64,000 nucleotides of DNA from Anaerococcus pacaensis 9403502 (GTDB lineage: Bacteria; Bacillota; Clostridia; Tissierellales; Peptoniphilaceae), in the NCBI GenBank assembly GCA_000308255.3, contig HG326666.1:23265-87264 (forward strand), given 5' to 3'. A program made the position numbers and the translations under genes. The stretch's first letter is position 1. The number at the start of each line of letters is the position of its first letter. Below the pieces are notes generated by a model that was not told the origin of the DNA, searched no databases, and was given only the letters and a program-made list of their open reading frames with translations. Below, in pieces: positions 33,606-43,790 of this stretch.

Positions 33606-34307
33606 CTAGGCCTCCGTTTGCAGGAGGGCTATGACTTGATCTTCAAAATCAGGATTATTCTTAAGCTGTCTATCAACTTCGCTGATTTGCCCCTTGTGGA
33701 GTAGGACAATCTCATCAGACATATTTTTTGCCAGATCCAATATGTGGGTTGAGAAAATTATGATGTGGTCGTGTTTGATTGATTTTATAAGATTTTTCAT
33801 CTCTAGTTGGACTACTACATCTAAGGAATTGAGTGGTTCATCCATGAGAATTACCTTGGATTTTAAAATTAAAAACATCATCATTTGGATCTTATTTCTC
33901 ATACCTGTCGAGTATCCTTCAATTAGCCTATCCTTATCATCCTCATCAAAGGATACCATATTAAAATATGAATCCACATCGATTGGTTCAGTTAGCCTAT
34001 CTCTATTGGCCTCTATGAAAAATTTGATAAATTCCCTAGCCGTTAGAAACCTAGGTAGCTCCGGCTCAGCTAACATGAAAAATACTTCATCCCTATCTAT
34101 CGGCCTAGTTTGTCCATTTTCTACTAGATTTATCTCTCCACTATCTTTCTTGATTTCATCAGCAATGAGTGAGAAGAGAGTAGTTTTTCCAGCTCCATTC
34201 CTACCAAGGAGGGCATAGATTCTCCCTTGATCAAAAGTTGCACTTAAATTTTTAATAACTTCTTTATCAGAGAAGCTTTTGTCTAAATCACTTATAATTA
34301 ATTGCAT
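33606..34307 (-). CDS. ABC transporter ATP-binding protein
   Basis: About 233 residues from ATG 34307 (MQLIISDLDKS), which follows GAGG by five bases; the earlier GTG is unlikely. Walker A is GRNGAGKTT near residue 36, the signature region reads YSTGMRNKIQMM and Walker B is VILMDEPLNSLD. It pairs with the permease encoded just downstream, whose gene is interrupted by a stop. Substrate unknown. Confidence 0.9.
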   Translation of the reverse strand: MQLIISDLDKSFSDKEVIKNLSATFDQGRIYALLGRNGAGKTTLFSLIADEIKKDSGEINLVENGQTRPIDRDEVFFMLAEPELPRFLTAREFIKFFIEANRDRLTEPIDVDSYFNMVSFDEDDKDRLIEGYSTGMRNKIQMMMFLILKSKVILMDEPLNSLDVVVQLEMKNLIKSIKHDHIIIFSTHILDLAKNMSDEIVLLHKGQISEVDRQLKNNPDFEDQVIALLQTEA

Positions 34308-34406
34308 ATTCACCTCAAATCATGTAACAATTTGCCTAGATTATATCAAAGATATGAGTCGATTGCTAATGTGATTTATATCTAAAGTAATTATATAATA
34401 TATGAT

Positions 34407-35057
34407 TTATACTCTTTGAATTGATGTAATTTCTCTTGGATTATCAATTATCGCATCTGGGTTTTCCGCTTCAAGTATTCTCCTATCGCGAAAACCCCAA
34501 GAGCAACCCACAGTAAATATAGATGCATTCTTCCCACACTTCATATCCACTTCGCTATCTCCAAAATAGTAGATATCCGAAAAATTCACAGCAAATCTCT
34601 CTGCTATTATCATAATCCCCTCTGGCGATGGCTTTCTTTTATAGTCTTCCCTGTAGCCTAAGATATAGTCAAAATATCCTGTGCCAAAAATTTCATTTAG
34701 GACTCTATTTGAGGTTTTATCTGGTTTGTTGGAAAAGGCTGCGATGATTTCTCCTTTGTTTTTTAGCTTATCTAGCTCTTCTCTAATCCCATCATAGGGC
34801 TTTGATAAATGAGTAGGATTGGCATCGTAAGCAGCATTGTAGGCCTTATATATCTCTTCTTTAAGAACCTCATCACCAGTAAAGCCCACATACTCCATAC
34901 AATGATCTACCAGAACTCTCGGCCCATTGCCCACAAATTCTTGGACTTTTTCTATAGGAACTTCTCCAAGTCCATATTTTTTTAGGGTGTCATTTATAAA
35001 AAAATGTATAGACCCAATTGAGTCGAGTAGCGTTCCATCTATATCAAATATATACAT
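34407..35057 (-). CDS. HAD-superfamily hydrolase, phosphoglycolate phosphatase-like
   Basis: A 216-residue protein. Motif I is FDIDGTLLDS at residues 3-12, motif II AAFSNKP near 108, and motifs III/IV KRKPSPEG and YYFGDSEVDM. The alpha-helical cap between residues 20 and 85 places it in the Gph/PGMB-like subfamily. The substrate cannot be assigned from sequence. Confidence 0.9.
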   Translation of the reverse strand: MYIFDIDGTLLDSIGSIHFFINDTLKKYGLGEVPIEKVQEFVGNGPRVLVDHCMEYVGFTGDEVLKEEIYKAYNAAYDANPTHLSKPYDGIREELDKLKNKGEIIAAFSNKPDKTSNRVLNEIFGTGYFDYILGYREDYKRKPSPEGIMIIAERFAVNFSDIYYFGDSEVDMKCGKNASIFTVGCSWGFRDRRILEAENPDAIIDNPREITSIQRV

Positions 35058-35223
35058 AATATCTCCTTTGCTACCTATCTCTTACCCTAAAACTAGCCAC
35101 AAGCTTTGTGAATAAAGTTCTCTTTTTGGGGCATTAATAACTTTAAGAGTATGTTAAAATAGTTTCCCATTGTATATACACATGGTACAATATAACAAAC
35201 ATACATTTAAGAAAGAAGGTTTT

Positions 35224-36669
35224 ATGTTAAATTGTAGAAACTTATCCATGCTAACAGATTTTTATGAATTTACTATGGGCAATGGATACTTTGAAAAAGG
35301 TATGAAAGATACCGTAGCAGTATTTGATGCATTTTATAGATCAAATCCAGATGATGGTGGATATGCAATATTTGCCGGTCTAAATGATATTATAGATTTT
35401 ATTAGAGGCCTATCTTTTACTGATGAAGATATAGAATATCTAAGGTCTCTAACTGATTTTTCAGAAGACTTTTTAGAATATCTAAGGACTTTTAAATTCA
35501 CAGGGGATGTTTGGGCCTTTCCTGAAGGGTCAGTAATGTTTCCAAATGAGCCAATTATCACAGTAAAGGCACCTATTATCGAGTGTTCAATCCTTGAGAC
35601 ATATTTGCTATTATCTATGAACTACAACTCACTAATAGCTACTAAAACCAGCCGTATAGTACGTGCTGCAGGCGATAGGCTTGTCATGGAATTTGGTGCC
35701 CGTCGTGCTCAAGGTGCTGACGCATCTCTAACTGGTGCTCGAGCAGCCTTTATAGCAGGTGCCCCAGTTTCATCAAACACCCTATCAGCCAAAACTTACG
35801 GTTTTAAGCCAGCTGGTACCATGGCCCATGCTTGGGTGCAAGCTTTTGATACAGAATACGAAGCCTTTGAAAGCTATGCAAAGCTTTATCCAAACAATTG
35901 TACACTTCTAATCGATACCTATGACACACTAGGATCTGGACTTCCAAATGCTATGAAAGTCCTAAAAGAAATCGTGGAGCCACAAGGCTTCCACGGAGGC
36001 GTCCGCATAGATTCAGGGGACCTTGCTTACCTATCAAAAGAGATTAGAAAAATTTTAGACGAAAATGGCCTATCTGAGACAAAGATTGTAGCTAGTAACT
36101 CGCTTGACGAATTTAAAATCCAATCACTTACAGCCCAAGGAGCAGAAATCAACTCTTTTGGTATAGGTGAAAGACTAATTACATCCAAATCTGACCCAGT
36201 ATTTGGCGGGGTTTATAAGCTCGTTGGCCTATATGATGGCGATAATTTAAAATCTAAGATTAAAGTAAGTGAGAATGTAGAAAAAATCACCACTCCTGGC
36301 TTTAAGAAAGTCTATAGGCTTTATGACAAAGAATCTGGCAAGGCTGAGGCTGATTACATCACTCTCCGTCATGAAGAAGTCAATGACAATGAGCCACTTG
36401 TAATCTTTGACCCACTTTTCACATGGAAGATGAAAAAGATGGAAAATTATGAAGCCCGCCTCATGCAACAACCTATATTTGAAAACGGTGAATTAGTTTA
36501 CGAAGAGCCAGACATTCACGAAATCCAATCCTATTGCAAGTCTGAAATGGACAGTATGTGGGATGAGGTAAAAAGATTTGACCAACCACACAACTACTAT
36601 GTTGACTTATCACAAGAGCTTTGGAATCTCAAACAAAACCTAATACTTGAAGCAAAACGAGGCCTATGA
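35224..36669 (+). CDS. pncB: Nicotinate phosphoribosyltransferase
   Basis: About 481 residues from ATG 35224 (MLNCRNLSM), which follows AGAAGG; the longer frame from 35170 has no site. SMLTDFYEFTMGNGYFEKG at the N-terminus, EFGARRAQG near 157 and HGGVRIDSGDL near 258 are NAPRTase motifs. It makes nicotinate mononucleotide from nicotinate and PRPP for NAD salvage. It overlaps the following SDR gene by four bases. Confidence 0.96.
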   Translation: MLNCRNLSMLTDFYEFTMGNGYFEKGMKDTVAVFDAFYRSNPDDGGYAIFAGLNDIIDFIRGLSFTDEDIEYLRSLTDFSEDFLEYLRTFKFTGDVWAFPEGSVMFPNEPIITVKAPIIECSILETYLLLSMNYNSLIATKTSRIVRAAGDRLVMEFGARRAQGADASLTGARAAFIAGAPVSSNTLSAKTYGFKPAGTMAHAWVQAFDTEYEAFESYAKLYPNNCTLLIDTYDTLGSGLPNAMKVLKEIVEPQGFHGGVRIDSGDLAYLSKEIRKILDENGLSETKIVASNSLDEFKIQSLTAQGAEINSFGIGERLITSKSDPVFGGVYKLVGLYDGDNLKSKIKVSENVEKITTPGFKKVYRLYDKESGKAEADYITLRHEEVNDNEPLVIFDPLFTWKMKKMENYEARLMQQPIFENGELVYEEPDIHEIQSYCKSEMDSMWDEVKRFDQPHNYYVDLSQELWNLKQNLILEAKRGL

Positions 36670-37406
36670 TAGCAATCATAAGCGGCGCAAGCTCGGGTAT
36701 TGGCAGGGAATTTGCCTACCAACTTGACAGCATGGGCTACGATGAGCTTTGGCTTATCGCTCGTAGGGCCGACCGTCTCGAAGCGTTGGCAGGTGAGCTA
36801 AGAACACCTGCCAAAATCCTTGGCCTGGATTTATGCTATGATAAAAGCTATGATATTATTAAAGATGAACTGGCTAAGGCAAAGCTTAAAATTGGGATAC
36901 TTATTAACTCAGCCGGCATCGGAGTCAATGATTATTTTGATAAAACCAGTCTTATCGACCTAGATAGTATGGTTGATTTAAATATAAAGGCCACTACAAG
37001 ATTGATAAAGCTAAGTCTTTCCCATATGGCGGATGAATCTGTGATAATAAATGTGGCAAGCGTGGCAGGTTTTATACCGCAACCAAAGTTTTCGACCTAT
37101 GCGGCGAGCAAAGCCTATATCATTAGCCTAACAAGGAGCCTAAATCGAGAACTAAAGCCACAGGGCATCCATGTCACAGCCCTATGCCCCAATCCAGTCG
37201 ATACAGAATTTGGCGACACCCACAAGAAGGGGATCAAGAAATATGCTACTGAAGACCTGGGAAAGCTTGTAACAAGGGCTCTTCTAAATTCGAGAAAGAC
37301 TGACCTTATCACTACTCACGGACCAGCTAAGTTGATGTTTATAGTTTCAAAGATTATCCCACATTCATTTATCATGTGGATAGAGAAAATGTTAGGAATG
37401 TATTGA
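36666..37406 (+). CDS. Short-chain dehydrogenase/reductase
   Basis: A 246-residue classical SDR. ISGASSGIGREFA at residues 4-16 is the cofactor loop, NSAGIG near 82 is the NAG-type motif and YAASKAYIISL near 144 contains the catalytic Tyr-x3-Lys. The C-terminus after 200 is hydrophobic, as in membrane-associated acyl reductases. It is coupled to pncB upstream and its stop overlaps the start of the GH2 gene (TGATG). Substrate unknown. Confidence 0.9.
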   Translation: MIAIISGASSGIGREFAYQLDSMGYDELWLIARRADRLEALAGELRTPAKILGLDLCYDKSYDIIKDELAKAKLKIGILINSAGIGVNDYFDKTSLIDLDSMVDLNIKATTRLIKLSLSHMADESVIINVASVAGFIPQPKFSTYAASKAYIISLTRSLNRELKPQGIHVTALCPNPVDTEFGDTHKKGIKKYATEDLGKLVTRALLNSRKTDLITTHGPAKLMFIVSKIIPHSFIMWIEKMLGMY

Positions 37407-40400
37407 TGATAAATATTATAAATACTGACAGCAGACAAAATTTTAATAAAAATTGGCAATTTTACTTAGGAGACCAGCCTGGAGCTTGGTCTCCTTTGTT
37501 TGACTCAAATCACTTTGATATCATAGATTTGCCCCACGATTACTCGATAGACCAGCCTTATCATAAGCATTTTGAGGCTGAATCTGCCTATAAGCCTGGC
37601 GGAGTTGGCAATTACAGGAAAAATTTTTACATAGATGGTATAGATCTCGCAAAAAAGCAAGTCTATATCTACTTTGACGGGGTCTATAACAACTCCACCA
37701 CCTACATCAATGGCAACAAGCTAGGGCTCAATCCCTACGGCTACAATCCCTTTATCTACGACCTAACCCCATACCTAAATACAGATGAGGAAAATATCCT
37801 CGCAGTCCACGTCAACCACCAAGTCCCATCCAGTCGTTGGTATTCGGGTTCTGGAATCTATAGAAGTGTAGATATACTAGTCAAAGAGCTCCTACATATA
37901 GACCTTTTTGGCCCAAGGGTCGATTACACTATTGAAAATGGCAGGGTTAATGTAAGTGTTAAAACAGATATAAAAAACAATTACGACCTCCCAAAAGACT
38001 TTAAAATCAAACACAAATTGCTAGATATCGATAGCAAAGAAATAGCAAGTACTTATAAAATTTGCAGTGTAGCTGCTAATATCAATACCAATATCGACTT
38101 AAATTTTGAAATAGAAAACGCTATACTATGGGATTTGGATAATCCATACTTATATAAGCTCATAACAGAAATTGAAGTAGATTCTGAAATCATCGATAGC
38201 CATATTACTGACATTGGCTTTAGGATTTTTGCCAAAGACCCTAAGACTGGTATTAGCCTCAATGGTAAAAATATCAAAATCAAGGGTGTCTGCCTCCACC
38301 ACGACCAGGGGGCCCTGGGTGCAGCAGACTACTATAGTGCCATAGAACGCCAAGTTGATATCCTAAAAGACATGGGAGCCAATACCATAAGGCTCTCCCA
38401 TAATCCTGCCAGCCGCAACCTAATCGATATTTGCAATAAAAAAGGCATGCTTGTAGTAAATGAAATCTACGATGGCTGGATACTAGATAAAAATAACAAC
38501 TACAACGACTTTTCCAAGTTTTTTAATCAAGAAATTGGTAAATCAGAACTATTAAATGCTAATCCAACTATGACTTATGGGGAATACTCCCTAAAACAAG
38601 TAATGATGCGTGATTACAATGCACCAGCTATCTTTATGACATCTATCGGCAATGAAATTCTAGAAGGGACTGACTGGTCGCTAATGGGAGAATATCCTAA
38701 TGTTGCAGATAAACTTATCTGCTGGGCAGAAGATATCAATCCTAATCATTGGCTAACTATAGGCGATAATATCATCCGCTATGCCTTCTATGATGAGCTA
38801 GTAGCCATAGATGAAGATATAGCTAGTCATGATGGTGTGGTCGGCCTAAATTATGTAAACGACATCCGCTATGACGAAATTCACAAAAAATATCCAGACT
38901 GGGTGCTTTGGGCTAGTGAAACTGCTTCTACCATAAACTCTAGGTCTGTCTATGACAGATTTGAATTAGACCACTTGCCAGCTGACCGCAAGCTTTCATC
39001 ATATGACATATCCAAAGTGGGATGGGGCAGGCATGCTTCAGATGCCTGGTATGATATCATCACTCGTGACTTCGTAGCGGGAGAAGCTGTATGGACTGGC
39101 TTTGACTATCTGGGCGAGCCAACCCCTTTTAACGGGATCGACCGAGGTCCTGTGGATGGTTGGCCAAGCCCTAGGAGTTCGTATTTTGGGATAATAGATC
39201 TAGCAGGTTTTCCTAAAGATGCCTACTATCTCTACCGCAGCCTTTGGAATGAAGCAGACACCACCCTCCACTTACTGCCAAGCTGGAATGAAGATGAAAT
39301 CATCATAAAAGATGGCAAGGTGAGGGTGAATTGCTATACCAATGCCCATAAGGTAGAGCTCGTTTTTATCGATGAAACTGGCAATATCACAAGCCTTGGC
39401 AGACAAAAATTCATAGAAAATACTACCAAAGCTGGCCATAGCTATAGGAGCATAGCCGGAAGAGACCATGGATTTTCCCTATATATGGAATGGCAGGTCC
39501 CATATCAAAAAGGGACTATCAAAGCCATAGCCTACGATAATGAAGATAGAATAATCACTGAAACTATCGGCCGCTCTGAAATAAAAACTCCAGGAGAGGC
39601 TAAACAAATAAAAGTTTCCGCCAGTAAGACCACTATAGCAAATAACGGCTATGACCTATGCCATATAGAGATTGATATAACAGATAATGAAGGAAACCTT
39701 ATTACGAATGCTGAGAATCTTATACATGTAGAAGTGTCTGAAAATGGTAAACTACTTGCACTTGATAACGGCTTCCAAAATGACCACGATAGCTTTAAGG
39801 TGAATGAGAAAAAAGCCTTTGGGGGCAAGCTACTCGCAATAATTGCTGCGAATGAATGTCTTGACCCAATAGAAATTAAAATCACTAGTGAGGGCCTTGA
39901 AGAAGCTAGCTTAGAAATAAAAGTAAAAGAATCTGAAGAGTCTTATCTAACTAAAGAAGATTCAATTAGCCAGGGAACACCTAACAAATACATGGAAGAA
40001 GCTGGCCAACATCTCCTAAACTACTCCACCCACACCTTCCCAGGCATTTATCCAAAACTACCACAAAGCCTAGAGATCATCACAAAAAAAGGCAAGTTAT
40101 CGGGTTATTATGCGCCAGTGACCTGGGATGAAATACCTGATGATGAATTATCCGAAGAAGGCACTTTTATAGTAAAAGGCAGGGCAGACCTTGTATCAGA
40201 GAACCTAGAGGCAGTAGCTTTTGTAAGAGTCGAAGATGAGAAAAATGTGCTTCACACAAACATAGCAAATCTTGCCCTTATCAAAGAAACTGAAGCTAAT
40301 ATGATTAGCCTAGGCTTTGCCACCCAACAGATATTTGGTGAATTAAGGATAAGAAACTTAAAAAATCCTGATATCAAAATCTATGTATCAGAAACTATGG

Positions 40401-40798
40401 CCAAGGCAGAGGGCAACTTACTAAACTATGAACTAGTAGAAAATAAAAATGAATGCATCTACAAGTTTGACCCAACCAATGCGACTTATATGACCATAGC
40501 ATTTGATGGAGATGCTCCAAAACTAGCAGATATTAGCCTATATTCAGTGAAAAAACTTGCTCGCATATACGATTCTACAGAATTTGAAGAAATAAAAGTA
40601 AATGATTACGAACTGAATAGTAAAGAGAAAAATCAAAAAGAATTTATCAATAATGCTGAGATTGATAATGTCAGTATAAGAACAAGGGACAATGCAGCTC
40701 ATACTGTCATTCGCCTCAAGAAAAAATGGGTCATCTACCTACAATCAGAAGACTCACAAAAAATTAGAAAATTCACCATTAGAAAAGAGGCCAAATAG
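37406..40798 (+). CDS. GH2 beta-galactosidase, large cytoplasmic form
   Basis: About 1130 residues from ATG 37406, which overlaps the SDR stop. IDLPHDYSIDQPY near residue 35 and RWYSGSGIYR near 148 mark the sugar-binding domain. The TIM barrel carries the acid/base Glu in SIGNEILEG near 417 and the nucleophile Glu in WASETAS near 505. Beyond 600 are several Ig-like modules and a long C-terminal part. The architecture resembles streptococcal BgaA-type GH2 enzymes acting on galactose beta-1,4-GlcNAc, but no signal peptide or LPxTG anchor is present, so it is intracellular. Confidence 0.9.
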   Translation: MINIINTDSRQNFNKNWQFYLGDQPGAWSPLFDSNHFDIIDLPHDYSIDQPYHKHFEAESAYKPGGVGNYRKNFYIDGIDLAKKQVYIYFDGVYNNSTTYINGNKLGLNPYGYNPFIYDLTPYLNTDEENILAVHVNHQVPSSRWYSGSGIYRSVDILVKELLHIDLFGPRVDYTIENGRVNVSVKTDIKNNYDLPKDFKIKHKLLDIDSKEIASTYKICSVAANINTNIDLNFEIENAILWDLDNPYLYKLITEIEVDSEIIDSHITDIGFRIFAKDPKTGISLNGKNIKIKGVCLHHDQGALGAADYYSAIERQVDILKDMGANTIRLSHNPASRNLIDICNKKGMLVVNEIYDGWILDKNNNYNDFSKFFNQEIGKSELLNANPTMTYGEYSLKQVMMRDYNAPAIFMTSIGNEILEGTDWSLMGEYPNVADKLICWAEDINPNHWLTIGDNIIRYAFYDELVAIDEDIASHDGVVGLNYVNDIRYDEIHKKYPDWVLWASETASTINSRSVYDRFELDHLPADRKLSSYDISKVGWGRHASDAWYDIITRDFVAGEAVWTGFDYLGEPTPFNGIDRGPVDGWPSPRSSYFGIIDLAGFPKDAYYLYRSLWNEADTTLHLLPSWNEDEIIIKDGKVRVNCYTNAHKVELVFIDETGNITSLGRQKFIENTTKAGHSYRSIAGRDHGFSLYMEWQVPYQKGTIKAIAYDNEDRIITETIGRSEIKTPGEAKQIKVSASKTTIANNGYDLCHIEIDITDNEGNLITNAENLIHVEVSENGKLLALDNGFQNDHDSFKVNEKKAFGGKLLAIIAANECLDPIEIKITSEGLEEASLEIKVKESEESYLTKEDSISQGTPNKYMEEAGQHLLNYSTHTFPGIYPKLPQSLEIITKKGKLSGYYAPVTWDEIPDDELSEEGTFIVKGRADLVSENLEAVAFVRVEDEKNVLHTNIANLALIKETEANMISLGFATQQIFGELRIRNLKNPDIKIYVSETMAKAEGNLLNYELVENKNECIYKFDPTNATYMTIAFDGDAPKLADISLYSVKKLARIYDSTEFEEIKVNDYELNSKEKNQKEFINNAEIDNVSIRTRDNAAHTVIRLKKKWVIYLQSEDSQKIRKFTIRKEAK

Positions 40799-40807
40799 CC
40801 TCTTTTT
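40785..40807 (+). terminator. Terminator after the GH2 gene
   Basis: AAGAGGC pairs with GCCTCTT, followed by TTTTTC on the plus strand; the stem overlaps the stop codon. Confidence 0.85.
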
Positions 40808-41668
40808 CTATTGACGAGCAATCTCTTTTGCTAGTACATAACCTCCGATGAGCCCTGCTTCATTGCCTAGCTCTGGGAATACTATATAGTCTTTACTATC
40901 TGGCAATACCAAGTAGTCGCCTTTTATCTTATCAAATTCTTCGCGGATCTTATCAATCATGCCTTCTTTATTGCAAACTCCCCCACCGATAATGATGATG
41001 TGCGGACGGAGGATGCAGGTGTAAGTGTATAGGCCCTTTGCTATATATCTAGCAGTAATATCAAAGGCTGGGTTTGATATATCGAGGTTTTCTCCCTTAT
41101 CACCAGCACGAGCCTCTATGGCAGGGCCAGAGCAAAGACCTTCAAAGCAATTGTCGTGATAGTCACATACGCCAGTAAAGTCATCGTCTGCTTCTTTTGG
41201 TATTTCAAAGTGGCCCATTTCTGGATGAGAATAACCTTCTAAAAGCTTTCCATCTTGGATAAATGATCCACCGATACCAGTGCCGATTGTAAGATAAAGC
41301 GAGCTAGTCACATTTTGAGCTGCGCCCATATCGTACTCACCAATACCACTAGCCCCCACATCTGTGGTAAGGCCCATTGGGACATCTAGGTTTTTCTTTA
41401 GTTTTCCTAAAAGGTCAAAATTTCTCCAAAGTCTCTTTGGTGTAGCCAGGATATGGCCGTAGGTGTCAGAATTTTTATCCACATCTACCGGTCCAAAGGC
41501 TCCAACTCCTATGGCTTTGATATCAGAATCTTTAAAAAATTCTACAATTTCAGCCACGTTTTCATGTGGGTCTGCTGTTTTTATCCTATCTTCTGTGAGT
41601 AGATTGCCATTATCGTCAAAGATACCACATCTTATCTTGGTACCGCCAAGTTCTATTGATCCATACAT
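40808..41668 (-). CDS. ROK-family fructokinase/mannokinase
   Basis: A 286-residue ROK kinase. ELGGTKIRCGIFD at residues 6-18 is the phosphate motif, TIGTGIGGSFI near 128 follows, and the zinc loop is complete: HPEMGHFEI then GVCDYHDNCFEGLCSGPAI near 152-182. That zinc loop is typical of ScrK-like fructokinases, which often accept mannose. In this locus it probably makes mannose-6-phosphate for ManA. Its start directly abuts the GH92 gene stop. Confidence 0.9.
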   Translation of the reverse strand: MYGSIELGGTKIRCGIFDDNGNLLTEDRIKTADPHENVAEIVEFFKDSDIKAIGVGAFGPVDVDKNSDTYGHILATPKRLWRNFDLLGKLKKNLDVPMGLTTDVGASGIGEYDMGAAQNVTSSLYLTIGTGIGGSFIQDGKLLEGYSHPEMGHFEIPKEADDDFTGVCDYHDNCFEGLCSGPAIEARAGDKGENLDISNPAFDITARYIAKGLYTYTCILRPHIIIIGGGVCNKEGMIDKIREEFDKIKGDYLVLPDSKDYIVFPELGNEAGLIGGYVLAKEIARQ

Positions 41669-43788
41669 TAGCTAATGCTCCTTTCTGGGACTAGCCCAAG
41701 AGTGTATACTATTTCATTTGCATGTATTAATTCGTGATGGCTGATTGCATTACATCCGTAAATATTGCCATCAACTAGCATTTCTTTTACAAATTTCTTT
41801 TGATGGAAATTTTCCTTTGTCTTTATGGTAAGCTTGTTGCCATTTGAAAGTTTAATCTCAATTTCATCAAAAAATGGAATCCCGAGCTCATATTTACCAG
41901 ACCCTGGAGCCACTGGATAGATGCCTAAGCTTGATAATATAAACCATGAGCTAAGCGACCCATTGTCCTCATCTCCAGGATATCCAGTAAAGTCATAGGA
42001 GAAATAATTTAGCATCAGCTCTTTTACTAGGCTTTGAGTCTTATCCGGTCTTTCTACATAATTATACAAGTAAGGCAAGTGGAAAGAAGGTTGGTTAGAG
42101 ATACCAATTTGCCCAAAATGAGCTACTTCTACCTCGCGCATCTCGTGAATCACTTCGCCATAGGCGCCCACTTTAAAATTTGATGGGCTATTGGCTATTT
42201 GATCTAGTTTACTTTCAAAGGCTTTCTTTGACCCAAAGGCATCAATGATGCCCACTATATCGTGGTAGGCATTGAAAGAATTTTGAAAGGCCGACCCCTC
42301 TGTATAAGGACTGCCCCAATCATAAGGGTCAAAATCTGCTGTGAAATTTCCATCCCTATCCTTTGCCCTAAACCATCCAGTCTCTGGATCAAATAAATTG
42401 AGATAAGCTTTTGATTTATCATAATATTCGCGGGCTATATCGTGCTTACCGAGAATCTCAGCTACTTTTGCTATAGAATAATCAGATAAGCTATTATCGA
42501 GTGTTTGGTTTACAGATTCATGGAGGTCAGCTGGTATATAGCCAATCTCATCCATAATCTGTGCCCCATAACGGCCGTATTTGCTTTCATCTTCACTTGG
42601 TGATGCTGATTTTATCATCGCATCAAGTAGGATTTCACCAAAGCCCATGCCTATGCCTTTTGACAAAGAGTCGGCTATAAAATTATCCACTAAAGTCCCT
42701 GGCATTAGGCTGCGCTCATCTGGAGATAGCCATTTTGGTAAATATCCTGTGTCCTTGTAGGTATTTACAATTCCCTCTAAAAGGTCTTCGATAAATGGCA
42801 CATCGATTAGAGTAAGTAGTGGGAAGAGGGTCTTTTGCCCGTCCCAAAAGCCGATATTGGTAAATAATTTGCCAGTTTCGATAGATTTCTTTAAGGTATT
42901 GTAGTGGATTTCTATTCCATCCTTATCGACCTCATAAAATCTCATAGGAAACATCGATGCCCTATAGAGGCAATGGAAGAAAAAGTCCCTTTGCTCTTTC
43001 TTATCATACGGGTTGTACTTTTCATAAATCGGATCGACTTCAGTTATTTTTATATCAAATTTATCTAGGATTTCACCCCAGCTAGCCTTAGTTTCAGCTA
43101 GGATTTTATCATAGTCCTTATCAAGTCTCTCGTGATTGAGTTTAGCTTGGTCTAAAGAAATAAAGGATGTGGAAATGTATAAATTTACATCAGTCTTGTC
43201 TGTGATGATGTTGTATGAGTCCTTTTTCTCCTTTAGGATAAAGTCAGCATCAAGGCTTATTACCATATGCATGGTAAAATCTTTATCCTCGCAGTCCGCA
43301 TAATTTATGACCGTACCTTCAATGATGCCATCATTTTCAGTTAGCTTTAGTCCCTCAGCCCTTAGGTTAAACTTAGCATTGTTGTCTGCCTTAAAGGATA
43401 TGGCTGCTGAATAAATATTGGCTGTAAGCTTTGCCTTTGACCCATCCTTGTATTTGATAATATTAAATGCTTGATTAAAGGTCGACCCCTTTGTATCAAA
43501 CTTCACATCTTTGGATTCAGTAAAAGGGAGGATAGTCAGATGTGAAAAATCTCCCATCCATGGGCTAGGTTGGTGGGTAAGCCTAAAGCCTTCAAAAGTA
43601 CAGTCGTTTGGGTTAAACCACCAGTCTTCTTCAGCAGAATTGGTCTGTACTGCAAAATAATTGGCCCCATGCGGATAGCCTACAAGCGGCAGGGTATTAC
43701 CTGCAGAGAATGCTCTGACTGAGTCTGTCCCCACCCTAGTATCTGTATATTTATAAGATTTGTTGATTTCTTTTTCTAATTTTTTCAT
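41668..43788 (-). CDS. GH92 alpha-mannosidase
   Basis: About 706 residues from ATG 43788 (MKKLEKEINKS), located one base after the stop of the GH29 gene. TDTRVGTDSVRAFSAGN near residue 16 and TNIGFWDGQKTLFPL near 310 are GH92 motifs, and YPGDEDNGSLSSWFILSSLG near 600 carries the conserved acidic pair. GH92 enzymes are calcium-dependent exo-alpha-mannosidases acting on alpha-1,2 (and sometimes 1,3) mannose. No signal peptide is seen, so it works in the cytoplasm on imported oligosaccharide. Confidence 0.93.
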   Translation of the reverse strand: MKKLEKEINKSYKYTDTRVGTDSVRAFSAGNTLPLVGYPHGANYFAVQTNSAEEDWWFNPNDCTFEGFRLTHQPSPWMGDFSHLTILPFTESKDVKFDTKGSTFNQAFNIIKYKDGSKAKLTANIYSAAISFKADNNAKFNLRAEGLKLTENDGIIEGTVINYADCEDKDFTMHMVISLDADFILKEKKDSYNIITDKTDVNLYISTSFISLDQAKLNHERLDKDYDKILAETKASWGEILDKFDIKITEVDPIYEKYNPYDKKEQRDFFFHCLYRASMFPMRFYEVDKDGIEIHYNTLKKSIETGKLFTNIGFWDGQKTLFPLLTLIDVPFIEDLLEGIVNTYKDTGYLPKWLSPDERSLMPGTLVDNFIADSLSKGIGMGFGEILLDAMIKSASPSEDESKYGRYGAQIMDEIGYIPADLHESVNQTLDNSLSDYSIAKVAEILGKHDIAREYYDKSKAYLNLFDPETGWFRAKDRDGNFTADFDPYDWGSPYTEGSAFQNSFNAYHDIVGIIDAFGSKKAFESKLDQIANSPSNFKVGAYGEVIHEMREVEVAHFGQIGISNQPSFHLPYLYNYVERPDKTQSLVKELMLNYFSYDFTGYPGDEDNGSLSSWFILSSLGIYPVAPGSGKYELGIPFFDEIEIKLSNGNKLTIKTKENFHQKKFVKEMLVDGNIYGCNAISHHELIHANEIVYTLGLVPERSIS

Positions 43789-43790
43789 CT

